The notes under the pieces were generated by a model. It searched no databases, was not told the DNA's origin, and worked only from the letters and a program-made list of their open reading frames with translations. DNA of 20,941 bases from assembly GCA_964448045.1 (NCBI GenBank), contig CAYUVF010000067.1, positions 1 to 20,941 on the forward strand, read 5' to 3'. Position 1 is the first letter of the stretch; the number at the start of each line of letters is the position of its first letter. Below are positions 7,782 through 15,921 of this stretch, piece after piece. The translations under genes were made by a program, and so were the position numbers. Origin of the DNA: CAYUVF01 sp964448045. Its GTDB lineage: Bacteria; Bacteroidota; Rhodothermia; Rhodothermales; Salinibacteraceae.

Positions 7782-10238
7782 TCAAAACAGCCGGGCTACC
7801 CCAACGCGGATCGTGAGCCCTGGAGCATCAAGACGTTTCGTGAAGTCTACACGCAGCAGGTCAAACAATCCGCTGAACGACACGCCCAGCTCGTGATGCG
7901 CGCCCTCGGCGACAGGTAGGTCCGATCTGCCGAGCCACGTCCGCGCATGACCACCATGCACAATGAGGTTGTATCCCCGCCGGGCGGCGCGGTCGAGGCC
8001 GAGGAGCTCAAACGGGACCGTACGAAAGCTATGCTCCCAAAAGACGCCCACGTACTGCTCACCCTGATACGGGGGGCCGCTCCGGGTCCGCAGCGTCCCA
8101 AATACCCCAACGGGTTCCAGGCTCGCATCCACGATACCTACCTGCTGCAGCGGAAGCGTGCCCGCAAAAGTGCCGCCGACGGCGCGGATGTCGAGCGCAT
8201 TAGGCAGCAGGCGGCGCTGGAAAAAGGTCTCGGCGTGCCACGTGAGCTCAGCGTGCAGGCGCGTGAAGTCGTAATCGCTCGCGAGCCAGGCGTCGTTGCT
8301 GTGCTCTACCTGCAGGATCAGATGGCGCCGCCCGATGAGGCCGAACGTCCGATCCGTATCGCCAATTTCGATCCGGGCTGAGAGTGAGCGCAGGCGTCCT
8401 TCTTTCGAAAGCGGCGGGTTGGCTCGCTGCTGTCCCCGCCCCAGCACGTCACAGGCCGTACGGGACGCGACAGAGAAATGACGCTCTTCGTTGTAGCGGA
8501 GCCGTATCCGCGACTCGATGGGCCGAAACAGATGCTCTATGCCCACGCGCCACCGCTCGTTACCAAGGTAATCGAAGTAGTCCGCCGCACCGGCCAACGC
8601 CCACAGGCTCGTTGGAATGCGCCCGTAGATCGCCGATTCGTAGCGCCGATCCACGCCGTAGCGATACGACCCGAACACCTCCGTGCGTCGTTGCCCGCCC
8701 AACTCCAGTGCAGCCCGTCCACCATACGTCCACTGCACCGGATCCGCCGCCGCGGTGTTGTAGCCCAGCGATCCCGTCCCCTCCAGCCGGTTTCCGATGA
8801 CCACGTTGAGAGCTCCTTCCATGTGGAGTCCCTCCACCCGGTTGTACCAGAGGCGTGGTCGGAATCCGGTGTCGATGCGGATTCCACCCACCTCTTGCGC
8901 CGCCGAGGCGACCTCGCGCGGCTCGCCTTCATCGTCGGAATCGGATGCGTTCCACTTCACAAATCGAGCCAGTAGGCCGCTCGGCTTAAAGGATTGGGCC
9001 ACCGTATCGGTCGTGTCGATCTGTTGATACGCCCGCTCCTCCGCTGCCGAGAGCGGTACGACGGCCTCTCGCGCCACCAAACTATCGCCGCTTCCCCCTA
9101 CCTTCATCGGCGCAGGCATTACCCGAGCGACCGAAGCGGAGTCGACCCGAACCCGCCGCTCATCCAGGTACAGCGAATCGGGCAACGCCACGTTAGTCTC
9201 GTAGTTCGTCAGCCGCGACACCTGATCGACCCGGACTGTGGGAAACCGCAGCAGGCCAGAAAAAGCGATGTCGAATGTATGCGTCGCCCGAAAATCAACC
9301 GGCAGCCAGAACGGTCCGTCGAAGTTTGAGAACTGCTGCTCGAAATGCAGCTCATATGCTTTGATGGGCGGCGGGAAGAGAAACGCCTTACTCGGTTTCA
9401 GCTTGGCCTCCAGCAGGGCATACGCGCTATCGAGCACCGCGACGTGACCCTCGAAGCCCGTCTTCAGTTGCGACTGGGGCTCCACGCGGATGTCGAAGAC
9501 GCGCTGTCCATCCATGGCACGGGTGCTGTCGAGCGTAAAGCGGTAGTGCCTCAGCGCATCCGGATGGGTGACGCCTATCATCTCGTGGCCGGCGATCTCG
9601 ATGTTGTCGTCGTACAGATTGGCCACGGCGAGGGCCGCTGCATTCGGCAGGTTGTCTTCGAGCAGATTGGCCGTCTGCCGCCGCGCCTGCACGACCTCCT
9701 CGACCCCGCGCTGCCGATCCCAGAATGCCTGCGTCTGCGTCTCAGTAATCAGCACGATGCCGGTATCGTTGCGCACGGTGAAGCGGTTGTACGCATCGGC
9801 CGTCCACGTATCGAGCTGCCGGCGCCACTGCTGCTTTTGCTCGATTACGCGCCGCATAATCCGCATCCCCGGATCCTCTCCGGTCACGATCAGCTCCTCC
9901 ATCTGCACTACGGAGGGCTCCAGCGCAAAATCTTGCTCCGTCGCCGACGTCGTCGTGATGCGCCGGCGGGCGCCTTCGTAGCCAATGTAGCGGACGCGCA
10001 CCGTGGCGGGCAAGCTGTCGATACGGAGGACGTACCGCCCCTCGGCGTTGGTGATAGTTCCTCGATAGGTGCCTTCAATCTGGATGTTGGCCGAGGGCAA
10101 GGTTTCCCCCGTTGCTGCATCAGTGACGGTGCCCTGAAGCGTGATTTGCCCGAGCGCTGCCTCCGGCGCCCACACCGCAGTGAGCAGACCCAGGAGCAGG
10201 ATGATAACGAACTGAACACGCCGGTGGACAAGGAACAT
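7782..10238 (-). CDS. Carboxypeptidase regulatory-like / DUF5686 outer-membrane protein
   Basis: The protein has 818 residues from the ATG at 10238, which puts a normal signal peptide at the N-terminus (MFLVHRRVQFVIILLLG ending AALGQ). An upstream TTG at 10325 would add 29 residues ahead of it and is unlikely. The mature N-terminus is a carboxypeptidase-regulatory-like (transthyretin-type) domain, starting ITLQGTVTDAATGETLP. The long central and C-terminal part matches DUF5686, a Bacteroidota family predicted to form an outer-membrane beta-barrel, and it ends with the barrel-typical VARLF. A short acidic patch (SDSDDEGEPRE) suggests an exposed loop. No TonB plug is seen. Function is unknown; relatives are presumed surface transport or assembly proteins. 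Confidence 0.85.
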   Translation of the reverse strand: MFLVHRRVQFVIILLLGLLTAVWAPEAALGQITLQGTVTDAATGETLPSANIQIEGTYRGTITNAEGRYVLRIDSLPATVRVRYIGYEGARRRITTTSATEQDFALEPSVVQMEELIVTGEDPGMRIMRRVIEQKQQWRRQLDTWTADAYNRFTVRNDTGIVLITETQTQAFWDRQRGVEEVVQARRQTANLLEDNLPNAAALAVANLYDDNIEIAGHEMIGVTHPDALRHYRFTLDSTRAMDGQRVFDIRVEPQSQLKTGFEGHVAVLDSAYALLEAKLKPSKAFLFPPPIKAYELHFEQQFSNFDGPFWLPVDFRATHTFDIAFSGLLRFPTVRVDQVSRLTNYETNVALPDSLYLDERRVRVDSASVARVMPAPMKVGGSGDSLVAREAVVPLSAAEERAYQQIDTTDTVAQSFKPSGLLARFVKWNASDSDDEGEPREVASAAQEVGGIRIDTGFRPRLWYNRVEGLHMEGALNVVIGNRLEGTGSLGYNTAAADPVQWTYGGRAALELGGQRRTEVFGSYRYGVDRRYESAIYGRIPTSLWALAGAADYFDYLGNERWRVGIEHLFRPIESRIRLRYNEERHFSVASRTACDVLGRGQQRANPPLSKEGRLRSLSARIEIGDTDRTFGLIGRRHLILQVEHSNDAWLASDYDFTRLHAELTWHAETFFQRRLLPNALDIRAVGGTFAGTLPLQQVGIVDASLEPVGVFGTLRTRSGPPYQGEQYVGVFWEHSFRTVPFELLGLDRAARRGYNLIVHGGHARTWLGRSDLPVAEGAHHELGVSFSGLFDLLRVDFTKRLDAPGLTIRVGVARLF

Positions 10239-10370
10239 AGAGAGTGGAATGATCAGGTACGTCGCTGTAGCGGAATGCAGGGACACAACGGCAGTTTGCA
10301 GCCGATTGTTACCGAAGCGGCTCAACCTACGTTACGCTCTCTCTACTTTCTCTACTTCCAGTGACGCCCA

Positions 10371-12686
10371 TCATACAGCCTGCTCCCGTGCCGCCTCGTG
10401 CTGGATCCGTGTCAGCGAGGCTTCCAACTCGTCCTCGGTGATGACCTGGCCCGTGTTCGGCTCCACTTGGCCGAACGAGAGCACACCCGTTGGGCAGCTT
10501 TGCACGCAGGCGGAGCAGCGCACGCACTCGGGATCGTCCATCGGCGCACCCTGCTGGGCGTAGTGCATCACATCGATGCCCTGATGGCAGACGCTCGTAC
10601 ACACGTTGCACGAGATGCACTTGTCCTTATCCGCCAGAATGCGGAAGCGGCTGAAGCGGTGGTAGATGTGCATCAGCGCGGCCAGGGGGCAAAAGAAGCG
10701 GCACCAGAAGCGGCCGCTCAACCAGAAGTACACGCCATACCCGATCATCCCCGCCAGCACGACATCGACGACCCAGGCATAGTTAAGCTGCAAGCCGAGC
10801 CACTGGCCATCCATCAGCGCGTTGAAGCTCTGATCCATCCAGCCGCCCGGCCAGACCCACCCTCCGATCCGGAAAAAGAGCAGCAGAAACGCCAGCACCA
10901 TAATGACCTGTCCGGCGAGGTTCAGCTTGTTCCAGCCCTCGCCGTGCGGCATCTTGTCGCGGTGCGTATCGCCAAGCGTCTCCGCCAGCGCGCCGCACGA
11001 GCAGATCCACCCGCAGTAGGCGCCCTTGCCCCAGTAGTAGATCATGCCGGGGATGAGCACGAACGTCTGCACGAAGCAGATGCCAAGCCACCACCACAGC
11101 GGATCGGACGTGAAGACGTTGTAGACGAGCAGCGGCCACGCGAGGATGAAGCCGTACGCCCGCCAGTATTCGCGACCGTGCACGGCGTAGTCGCTCGCGG
11201 GAAAGAGCGCATCGAGAAAGCCTGTGGGCAGCCAGCCATTTCCGCCCAGATAGGGAAGCAGGATCTCCGGCAAGAGGAAAAGCGGCAGCACCTGAATAGC
11301 CATCAGCGTGAGGGTTTGCACCTTCACGTAGGGCGTCTTCCGTCGTCGGATGCGCTTAAAACCAAAGATCACGACGATAGCCGAATAGGCGAGCGTGTAG
11401 TAGAACCCCGGTTTTGTCGCCGATGTCGTGATGATGTCCCAGAGTCCCGTCGCACCCGGCTGCGCCTCCAAGGTGAACGGAAACACGTTGGCGTTGCTTG
11501 CAAGGCGATTCAGCCAGCCGCCGTCTTTCCACGAGTAAACGGCACACATGAACAAAAAGAAGGCAGCAAACGCGCCGATACGCCGCCAGTTGAGATCCGC
11601 CACCCAGCCGAGCCCCGAAAGCGCGTCGTCCCACGAATCGGGCAAGGTGCCCCAGTCGTGCCGGAGCTCGATGCCGGATCGGCGGAAGAAGTCGAGCGGG
11701 GCCTCTCGGCCAATCATCGCGAAGACCTGATCGACCTCGATCGTTTTGGCGGATCCGTCGGTGGTGCTGATGCGCACCGTACCCGCCTCGATCGCCTCCA
11801 CGTCACTGTTCATCAACAACCGGAGCTCCCCCCCTCCACTCGTGTAGCTCGCCAGCTGATACGTTTTTTCAATATTCTCTGGCTTGGGACGAACAAATGC
11901 CTCGCGGCGGTACGATAGGGTTACGTGCGCGCCAGCTTCGGCCAGCGCTGTCGCGGCCTCCAGCGCCGAGTCTCCCCCACCGATAACGAGCACATTGTGC
12001 CCCTTGCATCGCGTCGGGTCGTGCAAGCGGTGGTGCACATGGTCGCGGTCCTCTCCCGGCACATCAAGACTCCGAAAGTTGCCACTGCGCCCAATCGCCA
12101 CAAGTACGCGCTGCCCTCGGATGCGATCGCCCGCCTCCGTGACCACAACGAGCCCATCAGCGGTGCGCTCGATACGATGGGCCTCGGCGTGACGCACCTC
12201 GAGATCCCGCGTCTGCGCCTCCAGCTCTTCCACCAGCTCCTCCTTAACCGGCGCCGAGACCTGCAACTCGCCCGCCGGCGTCATCGCCTGCGGATAGGTG
12301 TAGATGGGCTTGCCCTTCTGGAAATCCTTGATCGTCGCAAACCGGCGATTGGCTTCCAGTACGGTATACGAAAGCCCCTGACGCTGAGCCTCCCGCGCGG
12401 CAGCCATGCCCGATGCCCCCGCGCCCAGAATCACAACATCAAACGGCCCATCCTGGTCCGAGGGCGCCCCGGGCGAAAAGGACGGATCGTCGGCAATATG
12501 GCGAACGGCTTTGACGCCGCCATCGAGTGAAAATTTGAGCAGCGGGACATCCGCCAAATCTCCGACTACGTAGACGCCGGGAACGTTCGTTTCGTAATTC
12601 TCATCCACGCGCGGGAGCTGCTCAACCTCTCCTCCGGGAAACTGCAAATGAATCCAGTGCGCGTACGACGTTAACCAGGAAAACAT
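10371..12686 (-). CDS. FAD/NAD(P) oxidoreductase fused to a NapH-like membrane polyferredoxin
   Basis: The preferred ATG at 12686 gives 771 residues; the frame opens 27 bp earlier at a TTG. Residues 37-43 contain GVYVVGD, the flavin-contacting GD segment that normally ends thioredoxin-reductase-like enzymes. Residues 88-93 (GAGASG) are the FAD dinucleotide fold and 236-241 (GGGDSA) the NAD(P) fold. From about 370 several membrane helices follow, with CGWICSCG and WCRFFCPL motifs as in NapH/NosR-type polyferredoxins. Two [4Fe-4S] motifs have C690/693/696/700 and C721/724/727/731. It likely moves electrons between a nicotinamide cofactor, flavin, and membrane or periplasmic partners through the iron-sulfur centres. 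The partner and physiological role are unknown. It is divergent from nadK. Confidence 0.82.
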   Translation of the reverse strand: MFSWLTSYAHWIHLQFPGGEVEQLPRVDENYETNVPGVYVVGDLADVPLLKFSLDGGVKAVRHIADDPSFSPGAPSDQDGPFDVVILGAGASGMAAAREAQRQGLSYTVLEANRRFATIKDFQKGKPIYTYPQAMTPAGELQVSAPVKEELVEELEAQTRDLEVRHAEAHRIERTADGLVVVTEAGDRIRGQRVLVAIGRSGNFRSLDVPGEDRDHVHHRLHDPTRCKGHNVLVIGGGDSALEAATALAEAGAHVTLSYRREAFVRPKPENIEKTYQLASYTSGGGELRLLMNSDVEAIEAGTVRISTTDGSAKTIEVDQVFAMIGREAPLDFFRRSGIELRHDWGTLPDSWDDALSGLGWVADLNWRRIGAFAAFFLFMCAVYSWKDGGWLNRLASNANVFPFTLEAQPGATGLWDIITTSATKPGFYYTLAYSAIVVIFGFKRIRRRKTPYVKVQTLTLMAIQVLPLFLLPEILLPYLGGNGWLPTGFLDALFPASDYAVHGREYWRAYGFILAWPLLVYNVFTSDPLWWWLGICFVQTFVLIPGMIYYWGKGAYCGWICSCGALAETLGDTHRDKMPHGEGWNKLNLAGQVIMVLAFLLLFFRIGGWVWPGGWMDQSFNALMDGQWLGLQLNYAWVVDVVLAGMIGYGVYFWLSGRFWCRFFCPLAALMHIYHRFSRFRILADKDKCISCNVCTSVCHQGIDVMHYAQQGAPMDDPECVRCSACVQSCPTGVLSFGQVEPNTGQVITEDELEASLTRIQHEAAREQAV

Positions 12687-12793
12687 GAATCGCTGGATAG
12701 GTGCGGGGGCCAACTACACCGGTGAGGGACACAGCCGAGGCGCTCGTTACAGCACCACGCTACGATCGACCTGATACGGGACGTGCGGCTTCG

Positions 12794-12801
12794 TATGTTG
12801 A
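12794..12801 (+). promoter_or_regulatory. Candidate -7 promoter box (TATGTTGA) for NAD kinase
   Basis: TATGTTGA lies 79 bp before the nadK ATG and is identical in sequence and spacing to the box before the alcohol dehydrogenase. An overlapping minus-strand TAGGTTCA (12806-12799) could serve the divergent oxidoreductase gene. No clear -33 element is seen for either. Confidence 0.3.
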
Positions 12802-12872
12802 ACCTACCGCAGAAGCACGCGTCAGATCCCTATCCCTCCCGCCCAGCCTTCGCCCGACTTGCCCCCGACCCT

Positions 12873-13805
12873 ATGATTTACGGCATTACCGGCAATACGA
12901 GCAAAGAGCGCTTGTGGACGCCCGTCGCCCAGCTAATCGACTGGCTCCACGACCACGACCTCCGCTACTGCCTCGACGCCGGAATCGCGGCCGGTTTAGA
13001 TGAGCGGGGCCGTGCCGTTCCCGACGCCTGTGCAGTCGAAAGCACGCAGGCCCTGGCGGAAGCCACCGATGTCGTGCTCTCCTTTGGTGGAGACGGCACC
13101 TTGTTGCGGAGCGCCCACGACACCGGCGCCAACGACACCCCCCTGCTCGGCGTCAACATCGGGCGGCTTGGCTTCCTGGCCGATACCGAGGTAGAAACGA
13201 TCACACGCGCTATTCAGCGCATGGAAGCAGGTGACTTCCGGGTAGAACGGCGGATGGCCCTCGAAGCCGAGATCGATGGGCACCCCAACCTCAACCCGCG
13301 CTGGGCCCTAAACGAGTTTGTTGTCGATCGCAGCGGCGCCACGGGCCTGATCAAGATCGAAGTCACCGTCGACGGGTCACCGCTCAATACCTACTGGGCC
13401 GATGGGCTGATCGTTGCCACCCCGACCGGCTCCACGGCCTACTCGCTCTCCACGGGTGGCCCCATCATCACGCCCGGATGTGAGGTCGTGATCCTGACGC
13501 CCATCGCCCCCCACACGCTCACCGTCCGCCCCATCGTGCTCCCCAACACGGCTGAGATCCAGATGCGCGTGCTCGAAAACGACCAGCCTTACGTCTTCGC
13601 GGCCGATGGGCGCAGCACAGTCTTCGAACAACAGCAGTTAGCCGTTACCGTCCGCCAAGCCGCCCACACCGTCAACCTGATCAAATTCCCCGATCAGGAC
13701 TACTTCAAGACCCTCCGCTCCAAGCTCATGTGGGGCGCCGTCGGACATCTTGATGGCGACGCAGCAGAAAGTCTGGAATCGGTGTCCTCCACCGGCAAGT
13801 CCTGA
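12873..13805 (+). CDS. nadK: NAD kinase
   Basis: This enzyme phosphorylates NAD to NADP using ATP or polyphosphate in the cytoplasm. The ATG at 12873 gives 310 residues beginning MIYGITGN, and the upstream in-frame ATGs add an unconserved tail. The family motif GGDGT is at residues 72-76 (SFGGDGTLLR), followed by LGVNIGRLGFLAD, the NE motif in ALNEFVVDR, and the second signature ATPTGSTAYSLSTGGPI. The length is typical of bacterial NAD kinases. It is divergently arranged with the oxidoreductase-ferredoxin fusion, 186 bp apart, so both may share a regulatory region concerned with nicotinamide redox balance (inference). Confidence 0.95.
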   Translation: MIYGITGNTSKERLWTPVAQLIDWLHDHDLRYCLDAGIAAGLDERGRAVPDACAVESTQALAEATDVVLSFGGDGTLLRSAHDTGANDTPLLGVNIGRLGFLADTEVETITRAIQRMEAGDFRVERRMALEAEIDGHPNLNPRWALNEFVVDRSGATGLIKIEVTVDGSPLNTYWADGLIVATPTGSTAYSLSTGGPIITPGCEVVILTPIAPHTLTVRPIVLPNTAEIQMRVLENDQPYVFAADGRSTVFEQQQLAVTVRQAAHTVNLIKFPDQDYFKTLRSKLMWGAVGHLDGDAAESLESVSSTGKS

Positions 13806-13859
13806 AAAACCGCGTCTTCGCCCTCTTTTTACGGTTTCAATGAATCCCCGCCACGGGCT

Positions 13860-13888
13860 TGACGTTGAGCTCCTACTGAAATATGCTA
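13860..13888 (+). promoter_or_regulatory. Candidate promoter for tRNA-Phe
   Basis: TTGACG (13860-13865) and TATGCT (13883-13888) are separated by exactly 17 bp, a good -35/-10 arrangement of the general bacterial type. It lies 62 bp before the tRNA gene and after the nadK stop. Confidence 0.4.
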
Positions 13889-13950
13889 TGCATCGTTCTG
13901 GACGGAACGATCCCAAAAGCACCCAAGTACGTTCGGCTGTTGTAGCATAT

Positions 13951-14023
13951 GGTCAGGTAGCTCAGGTGGTAGAGCAACGGCCTGAAAAGCCGTGTGTCGG
14001 CGGTTCGAATCCGCCCCTGACCA
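13951..14023 (+). tRNA. tRNA-Phe(GAA)
   Basis: A complete cloverleaf of 73 nt can be folded. The acceptor stem GGTCAGG pairs with CCTGACC, with discriminator A at 14023. The D arm contains AGCTCAGGTGGTAGAGC. The anticodon arm ACGGC-CTGAAAA-GCCGT carries anticodon GAA, and the T arm is GGCGG-TTCGAAT-CCGCC. The 3' CCA is not encoded. A strong terminator follows within 10 bp. It sits at the junction between core genes and the accessory segment, and so may be the integration point of that segment. Confidence 0.97.
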
Positions 14024-14032
14024 CAACCAGTG

Positions 14033-14077
14033 ATCCCTAAGTCGTTGCAATTCAACGGGTTAGGGATTTTTGTTTTG
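14033..14077 (+). terminator. Rho-independent terminator of tRNA-Phe
   Basis: An 8-bp outer stem ATCCCTAA/TTAGGGAT (14033-14040 with 14060-14067) encloses an inner CGTTG/CAACG hairpin (14043-14047 with 14053-14057). TTTTGTTTT follows. It is strong and in the right place to end the tRNA transcript. Confidence 0.8.
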
Positions 14078-14652
14078 AGCGCTGTTGCAAAAATCGTTGC
14101 AACTTCGTCCTCCAGCGAGGGGCACAGGGCGTCCCATCGAATCTGGCATATTCTCCCCCTGCCCTGCGGCCCGGGCAAGCTGTTATAATACGCCCAAAGC
14201 ACGTCCCATTTCCAACAGGCGCCCAGCTTCCACTGGACCTGCCCGGCCCTACTAAGTGGCCCACACGCCACTCCTCGTCGCCCGACAAACTGGATCAGAT
14301 ACCAAACGAGGCGTCCGGCTGTACCCTTGCACGCCAATCGACCGTTTGAACGCACCGTACGGGCCGTAACGCTCGCGTAGTCACACCCCCCGATGCAGAT
14401 CCGCCGCGCATACCCGACTCCGGAGTCTTGCGTTACACAGAAGACGAGAGGGCATCCGATATATTCGAAGGGCCGCTCGGGCTTTCCGTCGCGAGGCTCC
14501 ACTCGCAGCAGAACCAATCCCAAGGCAACGGCCGAGCGAAAACTCCGTATGTCGTTTCGGGAAGAGCACGACCGTTTCGAAAGCTGCTGAGACGAGCGGG
14601 CGGGGTCAGCCATTCTCACCGCGCAGCAAACTCGACAAGATAGTCTTTGCTT
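14078..14652. other. Gene-free stretch after tRNA-Phe
   Basis: About 575 bp with no coding region I can support. The open frames here lack recognisable domains, and one of them is the antisense of the tRNA. GTTGCAA occurs at 14083-14089 and 14095-14101 and again inside the terminator at 14044-14050. These could be fragments of an attachment site but are too short to prove it. A TATAAT at 14184-14189 has no matching -35 sequence. The stretch may be a decayed remnant of inserted DNA. Confidence 0.5.
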
Positions 14653-15579
14653 ATGCCAGACCGCATCGGCGTATGGGCGATGGTCCAGCCGGATGACGGC
14701 AGCGAATCCGCCGAGCCCCTTACTGAACTCCACAACACTGAAACCAAACAGCGACTCGAAGAGCTATTGGTCGCCTCGCCGGACGTCTTGATCAAAGGGT
14801 TGCGCCTCATCGGCCGCCAACTGCAAACCGCCGGTGGCCCACTCGATCTGTTAGGCATTGGCCCTGACGGGCAAATCGTGTTATTCGAGCTGAAAAGAGG
14901 TACGATGACTCGCGCCGCGGGGGCGCAGATTCTCGACTACGCGTCGGATCTGTTGGAGCGTGATTCCAGTGAGTTTGCCCACCTCATCCAAGCAGGCTCA
15001 GGTCACCACGGCATCGACCGCATCGATGACTTTAGTGAGTGGTACGCGGCCGAGTTTCCCGATATGTCTGAGCCCGACCTAGACAACATCCGCATGATAC
15101 TGGTTGGTCTTGGCGTGGACGAGCGTGCCAAGCGCATCGTTGATGTGCTCGCGCGCACGGGCCTCGATATCCAACTCATGACCTTCCAGGCATTTCGGCG
15201 GGGCGAGGAGGTGCTACTTGCCCGCCGGGTGGAAACGGTTGATCCTACGTCGAGCGGCCACGATGCTGCTGAAGGTACGAAGGCCGGAAATCGGCGTATC
15301 CTGGAGCAGCCAGCGGCCGAGCATGACGTATTAGATCTCCTGTTAGAGGTGGCCGATTTTGTGGCTGAGCGCATGCCCGATGCGTACCGCTGGCCCAACA
15401 AGACGGCCTTCACGTACTCCCTGGCGGGGCCGGCCCCCGGTGCGCCCTCGGGCCCGGGCGGCCCGCAGCCCCGCCATCGTCCGCTCGCGGGCCAACTCGC
15501 GTTCGAACTCCGCGAGTGCCCCAAAGATGTGAAACGTCAAGCGCCCCTGCGCCGAGGTCGTGTCAATCCCTTCGGTTAA
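14653..15579 (+). pseudogene. NucS/DUF91-like endonuclease domain protein, 3' end replaced by antisense recombinase sequence
   Basis: From the ATG at 14653 the frame has 308 residues. Residues 34-100 match the DUF91/NucS nuclease core: LEELLVASPDVL, then D65 in GGPLDLLGIG, E79 and K81 in LFELKRG, and Q92 in AAGAQILDYAS. These are PD-(D/E)XK catalytic positions. Residues 130-255 look genuine (EPDLDNIRMILVGLGVDERAKRIV). From about residue 258 (nucleotide 15424) the reading becomes Pro/Gly/Arg-rich, because it is the reverse complement of a serine recombinase gene. The native C-terminus is therefore missing and the protein is a chimera. The nuclease core is intact, so it may still act. A role in defence or repair is inferred from the family only. 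Confidence 0.7.
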
Positions 15580-15846
15580 GCTGCGGAAGCCGACGCCCTT
15601 TTCTTCGAGGGTTTCCATCTTCTGGACCAGATCCTTCAACGAGCGCCCGAAGCGGTCGAGCCGCCAGACGATGAGGGTGTCCCCCTCGCGGAGTTCGTCC
15701 AGGCAGCGCTCGAGCTTGGGCCGCGAGGTGGCCGCGCCCGAGGTGTGCTCTTCAAAGATCTTCTTGCACCCTGCTTCATCCAGTGCATCGAGTTGGAGGT
15801 CGAGTTTCTGCTCGCCGGTCGAGACGCGGGCGTAGCCGATCTTCAT
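15343..15846 (-). pseudogene. Serine recombinase (resolvase/invertase family), C-terminus lost
   Basis: From the ATG at 15846 (MKIGYARVST) the frame has 167 residues. The catalytic domain is complete: nucleophile S9 in YARVST, RLDRFGRSL with the active-site arginines, and the long E-helix EFERELARERTMAGLRAARARGRTGGRPR. Just after GGRPR (nucleotide 15424) the family normally has a helix-turn-helix DNA-binding domain. Here there are 27 unrelated residues (QGVREGRLVGP and on) that are the reverse complement of the endonuclease gene. Such a protein should lack specific DNA binding and is probably inactive. A GTG at 15885 would add 13 unconserved residues. It is the only recombination gene in the window and a trace of a mobile element. 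Confidence 0.8.
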
Positions 15847-15885
15847 GGGTGTAGGAGTTGTCTCAGAAGGAGCATCCAGTGACAC

Positions 15886-15921
15886 GTTTCAATTCCCGTC
15901 GGGCCGGATAAGATATGAGAC
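15886..15921. repeat. Single 36-nt CRISPR-repeat-like sequence
   Basis: The 36-mer begins GTTTCAATTCCCGTCGGG and ends with AAGATATGAGAC. It resembles CRISPR repeats whose one end is GTTTCAATTCC (ATTGAAAC on the other strand). Only one copy exists in the window, with no second repeat at a spacer distance on either side and no cas genes. It may be an orphan repeat, a remnant of a deleted array, or coincidence. It lies 40 bp upstream of the recombinase start. Confidence 0.25.

Noticed and set aside
6517..7896. A 459-residue plus-strand open frame crossing the mutS start and the J-domain gene
   Set aside because: It spans two real minus-strand genes and their intergenic region, and shows no domain.
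10398..11918. A 506-residue plus-strand open frame
   Set aside because: It is fully antisense to the oxidoreductase-ferredoxin gene, Arg/His/Pro-rich, and without motifs. High GC keeps such shadow frames open.
14393..14643. Short plus-strand frames (65 and 71 residues) after tRNA-Phe
   Set aside because: Both are rich in Arg, Ser and Pro, have no start context or domain, and overlap each other in different frames.
13873..14733. A 286-residue minus-strand frame containing GRIRTADTRLF and LLYHLSY
   Set aside because: This is the antisense of tRNA-Phe and its terminator, a well-known false protein family produced by translating tRNA genes backwards. The rest of the frame has no domain.
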